Assembly (NCBI GenBank): GCA_002323245.1 | Contig: DCPU01000013.1 | Coordinates: forward strand, 1 to 64,000 | DNA length: 64,000 nucleotides | Direction of reading: 5' to 3' | Source of the DNA: Mariprofundus sp. UBA1536 | Lineage (GTDB): Bacteria; Pseudomonadota; Zetaproteobacteria; Mariprofundales; Mariprofundaceae | Part shown: positions 43,472-52,062 of the stretch, piece by piece | Layout: the number at the start of each line of letters is the position of its first letter | Position numbering within the stretch: position 1 is the first letter of the stretch | The notes under the pieces: model-generated | What the model was told of the DNA's origin: nothing | Seen by the model: only the letters and a program-made list of their open reading frames with translations | The model's database searches: none | Translations under genes and position numbers: made by a program

Positions 43472-44158
43472 CTATATTTTCTTCGGCAGCTGCCCCACAA
43501 ATGTTTGCCTATCCATCTCCATAGCACCTAAGCTCTCCAAATGGTCGGTATGCATTTGGCAATCGATCAAAGTAATGCCCTCATCAAGAGCCCACGAAGC
43601 CATATAAGACATTGCCATTTTCGAACCATCGCGTTGTTTACTAAACATGGATTCGGCAAAAAACACATGCCCCAAACGCACACCGTACAAACCACCAATC
43701 AACTCATCATGGTCATAGATTTCAAAGCTGTGCGCATACCCAAGCACATACAATCGCAAATATGCCTCAATCATTTCAGGCAAAATCCAAGTGCCACCCA
43801 TCTGCCCATCAGCGCCGATTCGGGGCGCAGCACAGGCTTGAATCACTGCTTCAAAATTTTGGTTGAGCATACAATGATACTGCGGTTGCTTAAGCCGACG
43901 TATCAGACGCTTTGAGCGATAAAAGTCTTGGGGCTTGAGTACCATGCGCGGATTTGGGGACCACCACAAAATAGGCTCTCCTTCGGCATACCAAGGAAAA
44001 ATACCCATACTGTAAGCTTGTAATAAGGTCTCAGGTCTGAGGTCGCCACCCACAGCAAGCAAACCATCTTCATTGGCTTGATTGGGGTCGGGGAATCGGC
44101 ATATATCTTCAAGTGTATCATCAGTCATAGCGGCAAAGGCTAGGGAATTCATTGACAT
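43472..44158 (-). CDS. aat: leucyl/phenylalanyl-tRNA-protein transferase
   Basis: Adds Leu or Phe to N-terminal Arg/Lys of proteins, marking them for ClpAP (N-degron). The 228-residue protein has the family segments GLLAVGGDLRPETLLQAYSMGIFPW, WWSPNPRMVL (start of the catalytic domain), and GGLYGVRLGHVFFAESMFS. It is read divergently from nadA, with the two start codons overlapping at CATG; an internal ATG at 44128 is an alternative start. Confidence 0.95.
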   Translation of the reverse strand: MSMNSLAFAAMTDDTLEDICRFPDPNQANEDGLLAVGGDLRPETLLQAYSMGIFPWYAEGEPILWWSPNPRMVLKPQDFYRSKRLIRRLKQPQYHCMLNQNFEAVIQACAAPRIGADGQMGGTWILPEMIEAYLRLYVLGYAHSFEIYDHDELIGGLYGVRLGHVFFAESMFSKQRDGSKMAMSYMASWALDEGITLIDCQMHTDHLESLGAMEMDRQTFVGQLPKKI

Positions 44159-45323
44159 GCATCATCTGTTTTCGAGTATCAGCCCAATGGATAACACACT
44201 TGTCACAGATTTTTGTATTCCCACCTCAAAAAAACCTGCCAAATCAACAACACTTCAGGCCTTGTACGACATGGGTGAAGATGATGTGTTGGCGCGGATT
44301 CGCCAATTGCGCGCCGAGCTTGGGGAAAAGCTGCTCATCTTAGGGCACCACTACCAGCGCGAAGAAGTGATTGCTTTCGCCGATATCACAGGCGATTCAC
44401 TCAAACTTGCCAGAGAAGCTGCCAAAACCAAAGCTCCCTTTATTATTTTTTGCGGTGTGCATTTTATGGCCGAAACCGCAGATATCCTCACCGATGACAA
44501 TCAGGTAGTGATTCTTCCTGATCCCGCTGCTGGCTGCTCCATGGCTGATATGGCCAATGATGAGCAAGTGCAACGCTGCTGGAATGAGCTTTCACAAGTG
44601 ATTTCGCCCGACGAAAGCGTCACCCCAGTGACTTACATCAACTCCACTGCTGCCCTCAAAGCCTTTTGCGGCGACCATCAAGGTATTGTTTGCACCTCTG
44701 GCAACGCCACCAAAGTGATGCAATGGGCATGGGGCAATCGAGAAAAGATTCTTTTCTTCCCCGATCAACACTTGGGTGAAAACACTGCCCTGACCATGGG
44801 CATCAGCGAAAGCGATATGATTATTTGGGACCCTTTCCAAGCTATGGGCGGCAATAGCCCAGAAGCCATTCAAAATGCTAAACTGATTCTTTGGAAAGGC
44901 TTTTGTTCTGTGCATCAGCTTTTTAAACCCGAACATGCCGATACCATGCGCAACAACCATCCCGATATTGAAATTTTAGCGCATCCAGAATGCTCGCGCG
45001 CCGTGTGCAAAACTGCTGATTTTGTTGGCTCCACCGAACGCATTATTGAATATGTGGATGCAGCGCCGAAAGGAAGCAAGTTTGCCATCGCCACTGAGCT
45101 TAATTTGGTCAACCGCTTACGTATCACTTATCCTGATAAACCGATTTGGTTTTTATCACCCACAGTGAGCATGTGTTCAACCATGTTCCGCACTGACCCC
45201 CAGCATCTTTGCTATGCCATGGAAAACATTCAGCGCGGTGAAGGTTACAATCAGGTTGCAGTCAGCCAAGACCAGCAGGCCTCGGCGCTGAAATCATTAA
45301 ATGCGATGTTGGATATTGAATAA
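44157..45323 (+). CDS. nadA: quinolinate synthase
   Basis: Makes quinolinate from iminoaspartate and dihydroxyacetone phosphate, an early NAD step, using a [4Fe-4S] cluster. The 388-residue protein has ILGHHYQREEV (dihydroxyacetone-phosphate site), FCGVHFMAETADIL, and cysteines in AAGCSMAD, HPECSRAV and PTVSMCSTM that fit cluster ligands. Start ATG 44157 follows aggga by 10 bases; ATG 44187 is possible. The next gene begins directly after the stop. Confidence 0.95.
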   Translation: MHHLFSSISPMDNTLVTDFCIPTSKKPAKSTTLQALYDMGEDDVLARIRQLRAELGEKLLILGHHYQREEVIAFADITGDSLKLAREAAKTKAPFIIFCGVHFMAETADILTDDNQVVILPDPAAGCSMADMANDEQVQRCWNELSQVISPDESVTPVTYINSTAALKAFCGDHQGIVCTSGNATKVMQWAWGNREKILFFPDQHLGENTALTMGISESDMIIWDPFQAMGGNSPEAIQNAKLILWKGFCSVHQLFKPEHADTMRNNHPDIEILAHPECSRAVCKTADFVGSTERIIEYVDAAPKGSKFAIATELNLVNRLRITYPDKPIWFLSPTVSMCSTMFRTDPQHLCYAMENIQRGEGYNQVAVSQDQQASALKSLNAMLDIE

Positions 45324-46838
45324 ATGAAATTCATTGGGGTTTGCACCGCACTCGTTTTTTCTCTTGTTTACCTGCCAACTGCCCAAGCTTCTAGCTTTGA
45401 AGCCATGAACACTGCTATCACTAACTTTGAAGAAAGCGGCCTATCAAGGTTTACGCCACTGGGCATGAAAAAGATTACCGCCTACCAAGGCGCCACCATG
45501 CTGATTCGCGATAAAAACAAATCAGCTTTTAGCGAAAAAGGCCAAGATAATCATGAGCTAAAACAAGCCATCACCAAAACCTATGAAGTGCTGCAAGAAG
45601 CCCAAACCAATGCCAAGGTGTATGTCCAAGAGCATAGCGATTTACTGGCTTTAGAAATCGAAGCCAACAAAGCTTATGTCTACCATCATAAGCCTCAACG
45701 TATCGCGGAGGAACCTGTACAAATACTTTTTGATGAAGCGAATAAGTGGCTGCAGTCTTCCATCGAAGCTTCGGAAAAAGGACAAATGAATATCGTCGCA
45801 CAAGCTTCTAAAACAGCGGAACTCACCTATATCCGCTGCATCAATGCGGCCATGCCAGGATTGGTCGAAGAAACTGAGCGTGCGTTATCACGGGCCAGCA
45901 GCGCTGGCGCTGAAAAATACGCACCCCAGCTTTGGCGACAAGCCGACGAAGCCTTTAAACAACTTGAAGCTTACAATGAATCTTTAAAAGAAAACGCTCT
46001 GCCCGTTAGCCGCCCAAGACATATTGGTTTTGCATTCGAAATGGCGATTTATGCTCAAAAAATGGCCATTCAAGTCAAAGAATGGCGTTATGATAATGGT
46101 AGCCATGAAGACCTTGCCTTAACTGCCATTCAATTGCGTCTTGATATGGCCAAAGCTTTGGACTTAAAACTAGCTTACGAGCAAGTGGGTATCGATGTCC
46201 CAGCGACCGACCTCATGGCTGCCATTGAAAATCTCAAACAAGCCATCATTGATGAGCGCACCGCCCACCATAAACAAGTGGCGCAATTGCAAGCAGAATA
46301 CGAACAAAACTTATCCACCACCTTGCAGCAACAACGCTTGCAAGATCAGCAAGATTTCCAAAGCAAACTTACCAACATCAAAACCGCCTTTAACAGTAAA
46401 CTTGAACAAGAAACCTTTGAAAGCAAACGTCAGAAGAAACTGCGTGAATTGTTTGAAGAAGATGAAGTGGACATCATTGCCCACCTCAATGGTGAGCTGG
46501 TGATTCGCGCCAAAAAAGTACAGTTCGCACCCAACACCACCAAAATTGAAAGTAAGTATTTTGATTTACTCAGCCGCGTCAAAGAAGGCATCAAGATGTA
46601 TCCTGAGCGCAATATCAAAATCGAAGGCCACACCGACAGCATCGGAGATGAAACCGTCAATCGCACCTTATCACTCAATCGCGCTGAATCCGTGCAAGAA
46701 TATTTGATTGCATCGGGCGTGGAAGCCAAACGCATCAAGGCTTTGGGCTTTGGCGAAGTCAAACCCATCGCCAGCAATATTTATGAGCAAGGCCGCACCA
46801 TGAACCGCCGCATTGATATTGTGATTGAAAAACCATGA
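45324..46838 (+). CDS. OmpA-family peptidoglycan-associated protein with helical N-terminal domain
   Basis: A 504-residue exported protein: signal peptide ending in TAQAS (about residue 23), a long alpha-helical region (about 25-380) with Gln/Glu-rich coiled-coil segments, then a C-terminal OmpA domain (about 390-504) with IKIEGHTDSIGDETVNRTLS, RAESVQEYLIASGV and MNRRIDIVI. The OmpA domain should bind peptidoglycan; the helical part may reach to the outer or inner membrane. It overlaps the LOG gene by 4 bp (ATGA). Confidence 0.85.
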   Translation: MKFIGVCTALVFSLVYLPTAQASSFEAMNTAITNFEESGLSRFTPLGMKKITAYQGATMLIRDKNKSAFSEKGQDNHELKQAITKTYEVLQEAQTNAKVYVQEHSDLLALEIEANKAYVYHHKPQRIAEEPVQILFDEANKWLQSSIEASEKGQMNIVAQASKTAELTYIRCINAAMPGLVEETERALSRASSAGAEKYAPQLWRQADEAFKQLEAYNESLKENALPVSRPRHIGFAFEMAIYAQKMAIQVKEWRYDNGSHEDLALTAIQLRLDMAKALDLKLAYEQVGIDVPATDLMAAIENLKQAIIDERTAHHKQVAQLQAEYEQNLSTTLQQQRLQDQQDFQSKLTNIKTAFNSKLEQETFESKRQKKLRELFEEDEVDIIAHLNGELVIRAKKVQFAPNTTKIESKYFDLLSRVKEGIKMYPERNIKIEGHTDSIGDETVNRTLSLNRAESVQEYLIASGVEAKRIKALGFGEVKPIASNIYEQGRTMNRRIDIVIEKP

Positions 46839-47869
46839 GCGCAAAAACTGAAGCTGAAATCCGAGCGCTGAAAGATAAATTCAATACCATTTGTGACGCT
46901 GGTAAACTCGTAGATAAATCCAAGCGCAAATTGTTAGATGCCACGCTTGATATGGTTGGCGATGATTTAAGCACCGCCGATCTTAAAATGATGGGCAAAG
47001 TAGTCAGTGAAATCAGCATGGGGCTGGAAGTGTTTCGCCCCTATCATGCTTGGCGCAAAGTGAGTGTATTTGGCTCAGCGCGCACCAAAGAAACCCATGC
47101 GCATTACGCCCAAGCCAAGGCCTGTGGTGCTGCGCTTAAAGAAGCTGGTTTTATGGTCATTACTGGCGGTGGCGGTGGCATGATGCAAGCTGCCAATGAA
47201 GGTGCAGGCCGTGATGTGTCTTTTGGCATTAATATCAGCCTGCCAATGGAGCAACAACCCAACCCTATCGTCAATGGTTCGCCGCGCAGTTTTGAATGCA
47301 AATACTTTTTCACCCGCAAACTCTTCTTCCTTAAAGAAAGTGATGCAGTCATTCTCACCCCTGGTGGTTTTGGCACGTTTGATGAAGGTTTTGAATTACT
47401 CACCCTATTGCAAACTGGACGCAATCCGCCAATTCCAGTGGTCTTGCTTGAAGCACCCGGTGATGATTTTTGGGGACCGTTTCTCAACTCATGGGTGCGC
47501 AGACTCCTCGATAACGGTTTGATTAGCCCAGATGATACCCATTTGTTTTATCATACCGATGATGTACAAGATGCCGTGCAGCATATTGAAGAATATTATC
47601 TCAATTATCATAGCTTCCGCTATGTGGGCAAAGAGATTCTTATTCGCATGAACAATCCGCTTTCCGCCAATGCGCTGGAGCGTTTAAACGCTGAGTTTTC
47701 CGACATACTGCATTCAGGAGAAATCACCCAGGTGTACAACTGGCCAGCCAATGATGATGCCAGCTTTGCCCACTACCCTCGCCTGCGCCTGAACATCAAC
47801 CATCACCGCATCAATGTGATGACTCAGCTCATTCGCCGTATGAATGGTTTATACGCTCAAGAGCATTAA
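46835..47869 (+). CDS. LOG family (Rossmann-fold, YgdH-like) protein
   Basis: A 344-residue TIGR00730-type protein. The core holds the phosphoribohydrolase-like motifs GGGGGMMQAANEGA and TPGGFGTFDEGFE. LOG proteins hydrolyse cytokinin ribotides in plants; bacterial members such as PpnN cleave purine nucleoside monophosphates. The long N- and C-terminal extensions point to the PpnN-type rather than short LOG group. It overlaps the OmpA-family gene by 4 bp and converges on cbbR with 4 bp spacing. Confidence 0.85.
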   Translation: MSAKTEAEIRALKDKFNTICDAGKLVDKSKRKLLDATLDMVGDDLSTADLKMMGKVVSEISMGLEVFRPYHAWRKVSVFGSARTKETHAHYAQAKACGAALKEAGFMVITGGGGGMMQAANEGAGRDVSFGINISLPMEQQPNPIVNGSPRSFECKYFFTRKLFFLKESDAVILTPGGFGTFDEGFELLTLLQTGRNPPIPVVLLEAPGDDFWGPFLNSWVRRLLDNGLISPDDTHLFYHTDDVQDAVQHIEEYYLNYHSFRYVGKEILIRMNNPLSANALERLNAEFSDILHSGEITQVYNWPANDDASFAHYPRLRLNINHHRINVMTQLIRRMNGLYAQEH

Positions 47870-47873
47870 AACT

Positions 47874-48785
47874 TTAGATAGCGGCGCCACGTAAAATTTC
47901 TGGAGCACGCTCTAATACGAAATTTTTAAAGGCTTCGGGGATAGCAGCAAAACGTTTGCCTTCACGATGCACAATGTACCATTTGCGTTTAATGGGAAAA
48001 TCTTCCACTTCCAATACTACCAGTCGCTTCAGCGCTAATTCCATTTCAATGGTATGCAACGATACAATACCTAAACCCAATTCTGCCATCACTGCTTGTT
48101 TAATTGCTTCGGAGCGGTTCATCTCCATACCTGCAATCAATTCAAGGTTATGACGATTAAAAAAGCGCTCAGTAGCCATACGTGTGCCTGATTCGGACTC
48201 ACGCACAATAAACGGCTCGTTGGCTAGGGTTGATAATAATAAGGGTTGTTTACTCACCATCGGGTGATTGGGCGATGCAATCACAACCAGCGGATTATCC
48301 ATAAATGGAATGCCCACCAGATGATGACCCGAGGGTGGTTTACCCATAATCGCCATATCCGTTTGATTGTTTTCAACAGCATCGACCAATCCAGAGCGGT
48401 TGGTTACGTCAAGACGGATTTCAGCGCGCGGAAACTCATGCCGAAAGGCAGCTATTAATTGCGGCGCGAAATAGTTGGCGGTGGAAGCCATGGTTAAATG
48501 CAGTTTACCGCGTTCCACGCCTTTAAGCTCTCTGAGCATCAAAGTAGCTTCATCGATTTGATGAGCTATGGATGAGGCATAATGCAGAAGCTCGCGCCCT
48601 GCTTCAGTTAGACCAATACTTTTGCCGACTCGCTCAAACAAAGGCAGGCCAATATAATCTTCAAGTTGTTTGATTTGCATGGATATTGCTGGTTGCGTTA
48701 AAAACAAAGCCTTGGCGGCAAGAGTGTAACTTTGCAGCTCAGCAACGGTGGAAAAAATCTTTAATTGTTTAAAAGTGAATGCCAT
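47874..48785 (-). CDS. cbbR: LysR-type regulator CbbR
   Basis: A 303-residue LysR-family activator. The N-terminal winged helix-turn-helix is FKQLKIFSTVAELQSYTLAA followed by FLTQPAISMQIKQLE. The remainder is the effector domain (LHLTMASTANYFAPQLIAAF, ESGTRMATERFF, LGLGIVSLH). Placed divergently 131 bp from cbbM, it should be CbbR, sensing Calvin-cycle metabolites. ATG 48785 is used because the conserved domain starts there; longer forms are not supported. Confidence 0.88.
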   Translation of the reverse strand: MAFTFKQLKIFSTVAELQSYTLAAKALFLTQPAISMQIKQLEDYIGLPLFERVGKSIGLTEAGRELLHYASSIAHQIDEATLMLRELKGVERGKLHLTMASTANYFAPQLIAAFRHEFPRAEIRLDVTNRSGLVDAVENNQTDMAIMGKPPSGHHLVGIPFMDNPLVVIASPNHPMVSKQPLLLSTLANEPFIVRESESGTRMATERFFNRHNLELIAGMEMNRSEAIKQAVMAELGLGIVSLHTIEMELALKRLVVLEVEDFPIKRKWYIVHREGKRFAAIPEAFKNFVLERAPEILRGAAI

Positions 48786-48796
48786 AAGCGAAACGT

Positions 48797-48811
48797 ATAA
48801 GAAAAACTTAT
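48797..48811. promoter_or_regulatory. LysR-type operator between cbbR and cbbM
   Basis: ataag-aaaaa-cttat is a perfect interrupted palindrome with the T-N11-A spacing of LysR-type binding sites. It sits 12 bases upstream of the cbbR start and about 105 bases from cbbM, the usual place for the autoregulatory and activating site. A second, weaker site closer to cbbM was not recognised. Confidence 0.6.
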
Positions 48812-48916
48812 GCAAGTCATCACAAGGTTTGATTCGACAGCACGGAAGTGTACTGTACTGTTCGCACATCGGAGAAAGCATTTCTCTGAATCAATTCCCT
48901 TGGGAGGATCTCTATA

Positions 48917-50329
48917 ATGGATCAATCGAATCGTTACGCTGACCTAAGTCTTAAAGAAGAAGACTTGATTGCAGGTGGACAACACTTGTTGGTTGCTTAC
49001 AAATTAATACCAGCTGCTGGCTATGGCTTCTTAGAAGTTGCTGCGCATATTGCTGCTGAATCTTCTACTGGCACCAACGTAGAAGTATCTACAACTGATG
49101 ATTTCACACGTGGTGTGGATGCACTTGTATATGAAATCGATGAAACTGCATTTGGCGATCACCCTGTGAAGGGCGGCGGCTTGATGAAAGTTGCATACCC
49201 TGTTCCTCTTTTTGATCCAAACTTGACTGATGGTCATTACAACGTATCACACATGTGGTCTTTGATTCTTGGTAACAACCAAGGCATGGGCGATCACCTT
49301 GGCCTACGTATGTTGGACTTCATGGTTCCTGAATGCATGATCCGTAAATTTGATGGCCCAAGCACTGGCATTTCTGATTTGTGGAAAGTGTTGGGTCGTC
49401 CTGAAGTAGATGGCGGCTACATTGCTGGTACCATCATCAAACCAAAATTGGGCCTACGCCCTGAGCCGTTTGTAAAAGCTTGTTACGACTTCTGGTTGGG
49501 CGGCGATTTCATTAAAAACGACGAACCACAAGCCAACCAACCGTTCTGCCCAATGGAAACAGTTATTCCTATGGTTGCTGAAACTATGGATCGCGTTCAA
49601 CAAGAAACTGGCGAAGCAAAATTGTTCTCTGCAAACGCTACAGCTGACTACCATGTTGAGTGCAAAAAACGTGGCGACTTCATTCTTGAATCATTCGCTA
49701 AATACGGTAACGAAAAACACGTTGCTTTCTTAATCGATGGTTTCGTAACTGGTCCTGCTGGCGTGACTACTGCACGTCGTGAATTCCCTGACACATTCTT
49801 GCACTTCCATCGTGCAGGCCATGGCGCGTTGACTTCATACAAATCACCAATGGGTATGGATCCATTGTGCTACATGAAACTTGCGCGTCTTCAAGGTGCT
49901 TCGGGCATCCACGTGGGCACCATGGGTTACGGTAAAATGGAAGGCCACGGCAACGAAACTGTGCTTGCATACATGATTGAACGTGATGAGTGCATGGGTC
50001 ATTACTTCAACCAAAAATGGTATGGCATGAAACCAACTTGCCCAATCATCTCTGGCGGCATGAATGCATTGCGTCTTCCTGGTTTCTTTGAAAACTTGGG
50101 TCATGGCAACTTGATCAACACTTGTGGTGGTGGTGCTTTCGGTCATATCGACAGCCCAGCTGCTGGTGCAACTTCACTTGGCCAAGCATACGATTGCTGG
50201 AAATCTGGAACTGATCCAATCGAATACGCAAAAACTCACAATGAGTTTGCACGCGCTTTCGATTCATTCCCAGGCGATGCGGATAAAATCTATCCAAACT
50301 GGCGTGAAAAAATCGGCGCTCATAAATAA
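48917..50329 (+). CDS. cbbM: ribulose-1,5-bisphosphate carboxylase, form II large subunit
   Basis: Fixes CO2 onto ribulose 1,5-bisphosphate. The 470-residue protein starts MDQSNRYADLSLKEEDLIAG, typical of form II enzymes. Catalytic residues are kept: Lys175 and Lys177 in TIIKPKLGLRP, and the carbamylated Lys200 with Mg ligands Asp202 and Glu203 in GGDFIKNDEPQ. FHRAGHGA, MARLQGASGIHVG and ISGGMNALRMPGFF-like segments follow. No small subunit is needed. A gggagg site precedes the ATG, and a strong terminator follows. Confidence 0.98.
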   Translation: MDQSNRYADLSLKEEDLIAGGQHLLVAYKLIPAAGYGFLEVAAHIAAESSTGTNVEVSTTDDFTRGVDALVYEIDETAFGDHPVKGGGLMKVAYPVPLFDPNLTDGHYNVSHMWSLILGNNQGMGDHLGLRMLDFMVPECMIRKFDGPSTGISDLWKVLGRPEVDGGYIAGTIIKPKLGLRPEPFVKACYDFWLGGDFIKNDEPQANQPFCPMETVIPMVAETMDRVQQETGEAKLFSANATADYHVECKKRGDFILESFAKYGNEKHVAFLIDGFVTGPAGVTTARREFPDTFLHFHRAGHGALTSYKSPMGMDPLCYMKLARLQGASGIHVGTMGYGKMEGHGNETVLAYMIERDECMGHYFNQKWYGMKPTCPIISGGMNALRLPGFFENLGHGNLINTCGGGAFGHIDSPAAGATSLGQAYDCWKSGTDPIEYAKTHNEFARAFDSFPGDADKIYPNWREKIGAHK

Positions 50330-50358
50330 GCACCGACTTTTCAAGTCAACACTATCAA

Positions 50359-50389
50359 AAGGCCTCCACGCAAGTGGGGGCCTTTTTTT
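50359..50389 (+). terminator. rho-independent terminator of cbbM
   Basis: aaggcctccac and gtgggggcctt form an 11-bp stem with one G-T pair around gcaa, followed by five T. It lies 30 bases after the cbbM stop. The T run overlaps the end of ung on the other strand, so cbbM is likely monocistronic. Confidence 0.9.
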
Positions 50390-51095
50390 ATAATAACTTT
50401 GGTGCTTTCCCAATATCAGGCAGCGACCACTCTATGGGCATTTGTCCATACTGCTGCAAATAGGTATTGGTTTTAGAGAAGTGTTTGCAGCCCAAAAAAC
50501 CACGATGTGCGGATAAGGGTGACGGATGCGGAGCTTGCAACACCAAATGTTTCTTCTTATCGATAGCACAGCCCTTTTTCTGGGCATAACTTCCCCACAA
50601 CAAAAATACCACATGCTGGCGCTGCTGATTTATCACTGCAATCACAGCATCAGTAAACTGCTCCCAACCTTGTCCTTGATGAGCGCCAGCTTGCCCATCT
50701 TCGACAGTAAGCACACTGTTGAGCAACAACACGCCCTGCTCGGCCCAAGCTTGCAAATGCCCATGCGCTGGTATGGTGATGCCCAAGTCATCATGTAATT
50801 CTTTATAGATATTGCGCAGCGATGGTGGAATGCGTTCACCTACTGGCACTGAAAAACTCAAACCATGTGCCTGATTCGGCCCGTGGTATGGGTCTTGGCC
50901 GAGAATAACCACTTTCACTTGCTCCAAGGGTGTGGTGTTGAGCGCAGAAAAATACTGACTACCTATGGGATAAATCCTTGCCCCACTTTGCTTGCGCTGC
51001 TCAAGATAACTTTTGAGTTTCTGCATATAAGGCATGTCAAATTCAGCTGACAACGCAGCCAACCAAGAAGGATGTAGTTGAATGTTTTGATTCAT
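50388..51095 (-). CDS. ung: uracil-DNA glycosylase
   Basis: Removes uracil from DNA at deaminated cytosines. The 235-residue family 1 enzyme has the catalytic segment VVILGQDPYHGPNQAHGLSFSV (Asp in GQDPYHG) and APHPSPLSAHRGF (His-Pro-Ser-Pro-Leu). Its stop codon lies in the terminator of cbbM. It separates cbbM from cbbQO and shares an upstream region with cbbQ. Confidence 0.97.
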   Translation of the reverse strand: MNQNIQLHPSWLAALSAEFDMPYMQKLKSYLEQRKQSGARIYPIGSQYFSALNTTPLEQVKVVILGQDPYHGPNQAHGLSFSVPVGERIPPSLRNIYKELHDDLGITIPAHGHLQAWAEQGVLLLNSVLTVEDGQAGAHQGQGWEQFTDAVIAVINQQRQHVVFLLWGSYAQKKGCAIDKKKHLVLQAPHPSPLSAHRGFLGCKHFSKTNTYLQQYGQMPIEWSLPDIGKAPKLL

Positions 51096-51248
51096 GCGGA
51101 AATTGAATCAGCCAGCATCAACAAAGTCCAACATCAAAAAATCTGATGAAATCCATAAGAATTATAAACATGTAATTTTCTTAAACATGCCTATAGTTCG
51201 CTAAACAGATTTTTGAAGCACTCAAATTATTTTTCCAAGGAGTTTTCC

Positions 51249-52052
51249 ATGAGCGACGCAGCACAATACAACATCAAAGCAGAACCATTTTACCAAGCAC
51301 AAGGCGATGAAGTTGAGCTTTATGAAGCCGCCTACGCTGCCCGTCTGCCCGTGATGGTAAAAGGCCCAACAGGTTGTGGTAAATCGCGTTTTGTGGAATA
51401 CATGGCTTGGAAACTTGGCAAACCATTGATTACTGTGGCTTGTAATGAAGATATGACCGCTTCGGATTTGGTCGGTCGTTATTTATTGGATGCCAACGGT
51501 ACACGCTGGTTGGATGGCCCATTGACCACAGCAGCGCGCATTGGCGCGATTTGTTATTTGGACGAAATCGTTGAAGCACGCCAGGACACCACGGTTGTTA
51601 TCCATCCTTTAACTGACCATCGCCGCACCCTGCCTTTGGATAAAAAAGGTGAATTGATTGAAGCCCACCCTGATTTCCAATTGGTGATTTCATACAACCC
51701 AGGTTACCAAAGCTTGATGAAAGATTTGAAACAATCAACCAAACAACGTTTTGCTGGCTTTGAATTTGATTACCCATCTGAAGCCACTGAAACCTCAATC
51801 GTGGCTAAAGAAACAGGCATCGATATCGAATTGGCAGCCAAACTTGTTAAAATTGGTGGCACTGCCCGTAATTTGAAAGGCCACGGCCTTGATGAAGGTA
51901 TTTCAACACGTTTGCTTACATACGCAGCCACTTTAATTAAAGGCGGCGTTGAGCCTAAAGCTGCATGCCGTATGGCATTGGTGCGTCCGATTACCGACGA
52001 TGCCGATATCCGTGACACTTTGGATCATGCTATTTCGGCTACATTCGCTTAA
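51249..52052 (+). CDS. cbbQ: CbbQ, MoxR-type AAA+ RuBisCO activase subunit
   Basis: A 267-residue AAA+ ATPase of the CbbQ/NorQ family. Walker A is GPTGCGKS (39-46); Walker B is in ICYLDEIVEAR, with the arginine sensor region following. CbbQ hexamers with CbbO remodel inhibited RuBisCO and restore activity, and the CbbQ2O2 type acts on form II. Start ATG 51249 with aaggag 7 bases upstream is clear; a longer frame is not supported. cbbO starts 10 bp after the stop. Confidence 0.95.
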   Translation: MSDAAQYNIKAEPFYQAQGDEVELYEAAYAARLPVMVKGPTGCGKSRFVEYMAWKLGKPLITVACNEDMTASDLVGRYLLDANGTRWLDGPLTTAARIGAICYLDEIVEARQDTTVVIHPLTDHRRTLPLDKKGELIEAHPDFQLVISYNPGYQSLMKDLKQSTKQRFAGFEFDYPSEATETSIVAKETGIDIELAAKLVKIGGTARNLKGHGLDEGISTRLLTYAATLIKGGVEPKAACRMALVRPITDDADIRDTLDHAISATFA

Positions 52053-52062
52053 GGATTAAACC

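Noticed and set aside
48917..50329. RuBisCO-like protein (form IV)
   Set aside because: All catalytic and Mg-binding residues of form II RuBisCO are present, and the Cbb regulators and activases flank it.
51155..51169. Second CbbR site upstream of cbbQ
   Set aside because: Only the ataag half-site and the T-N11-A spacing agree; the other half does not match, so it is too weak to annotate.
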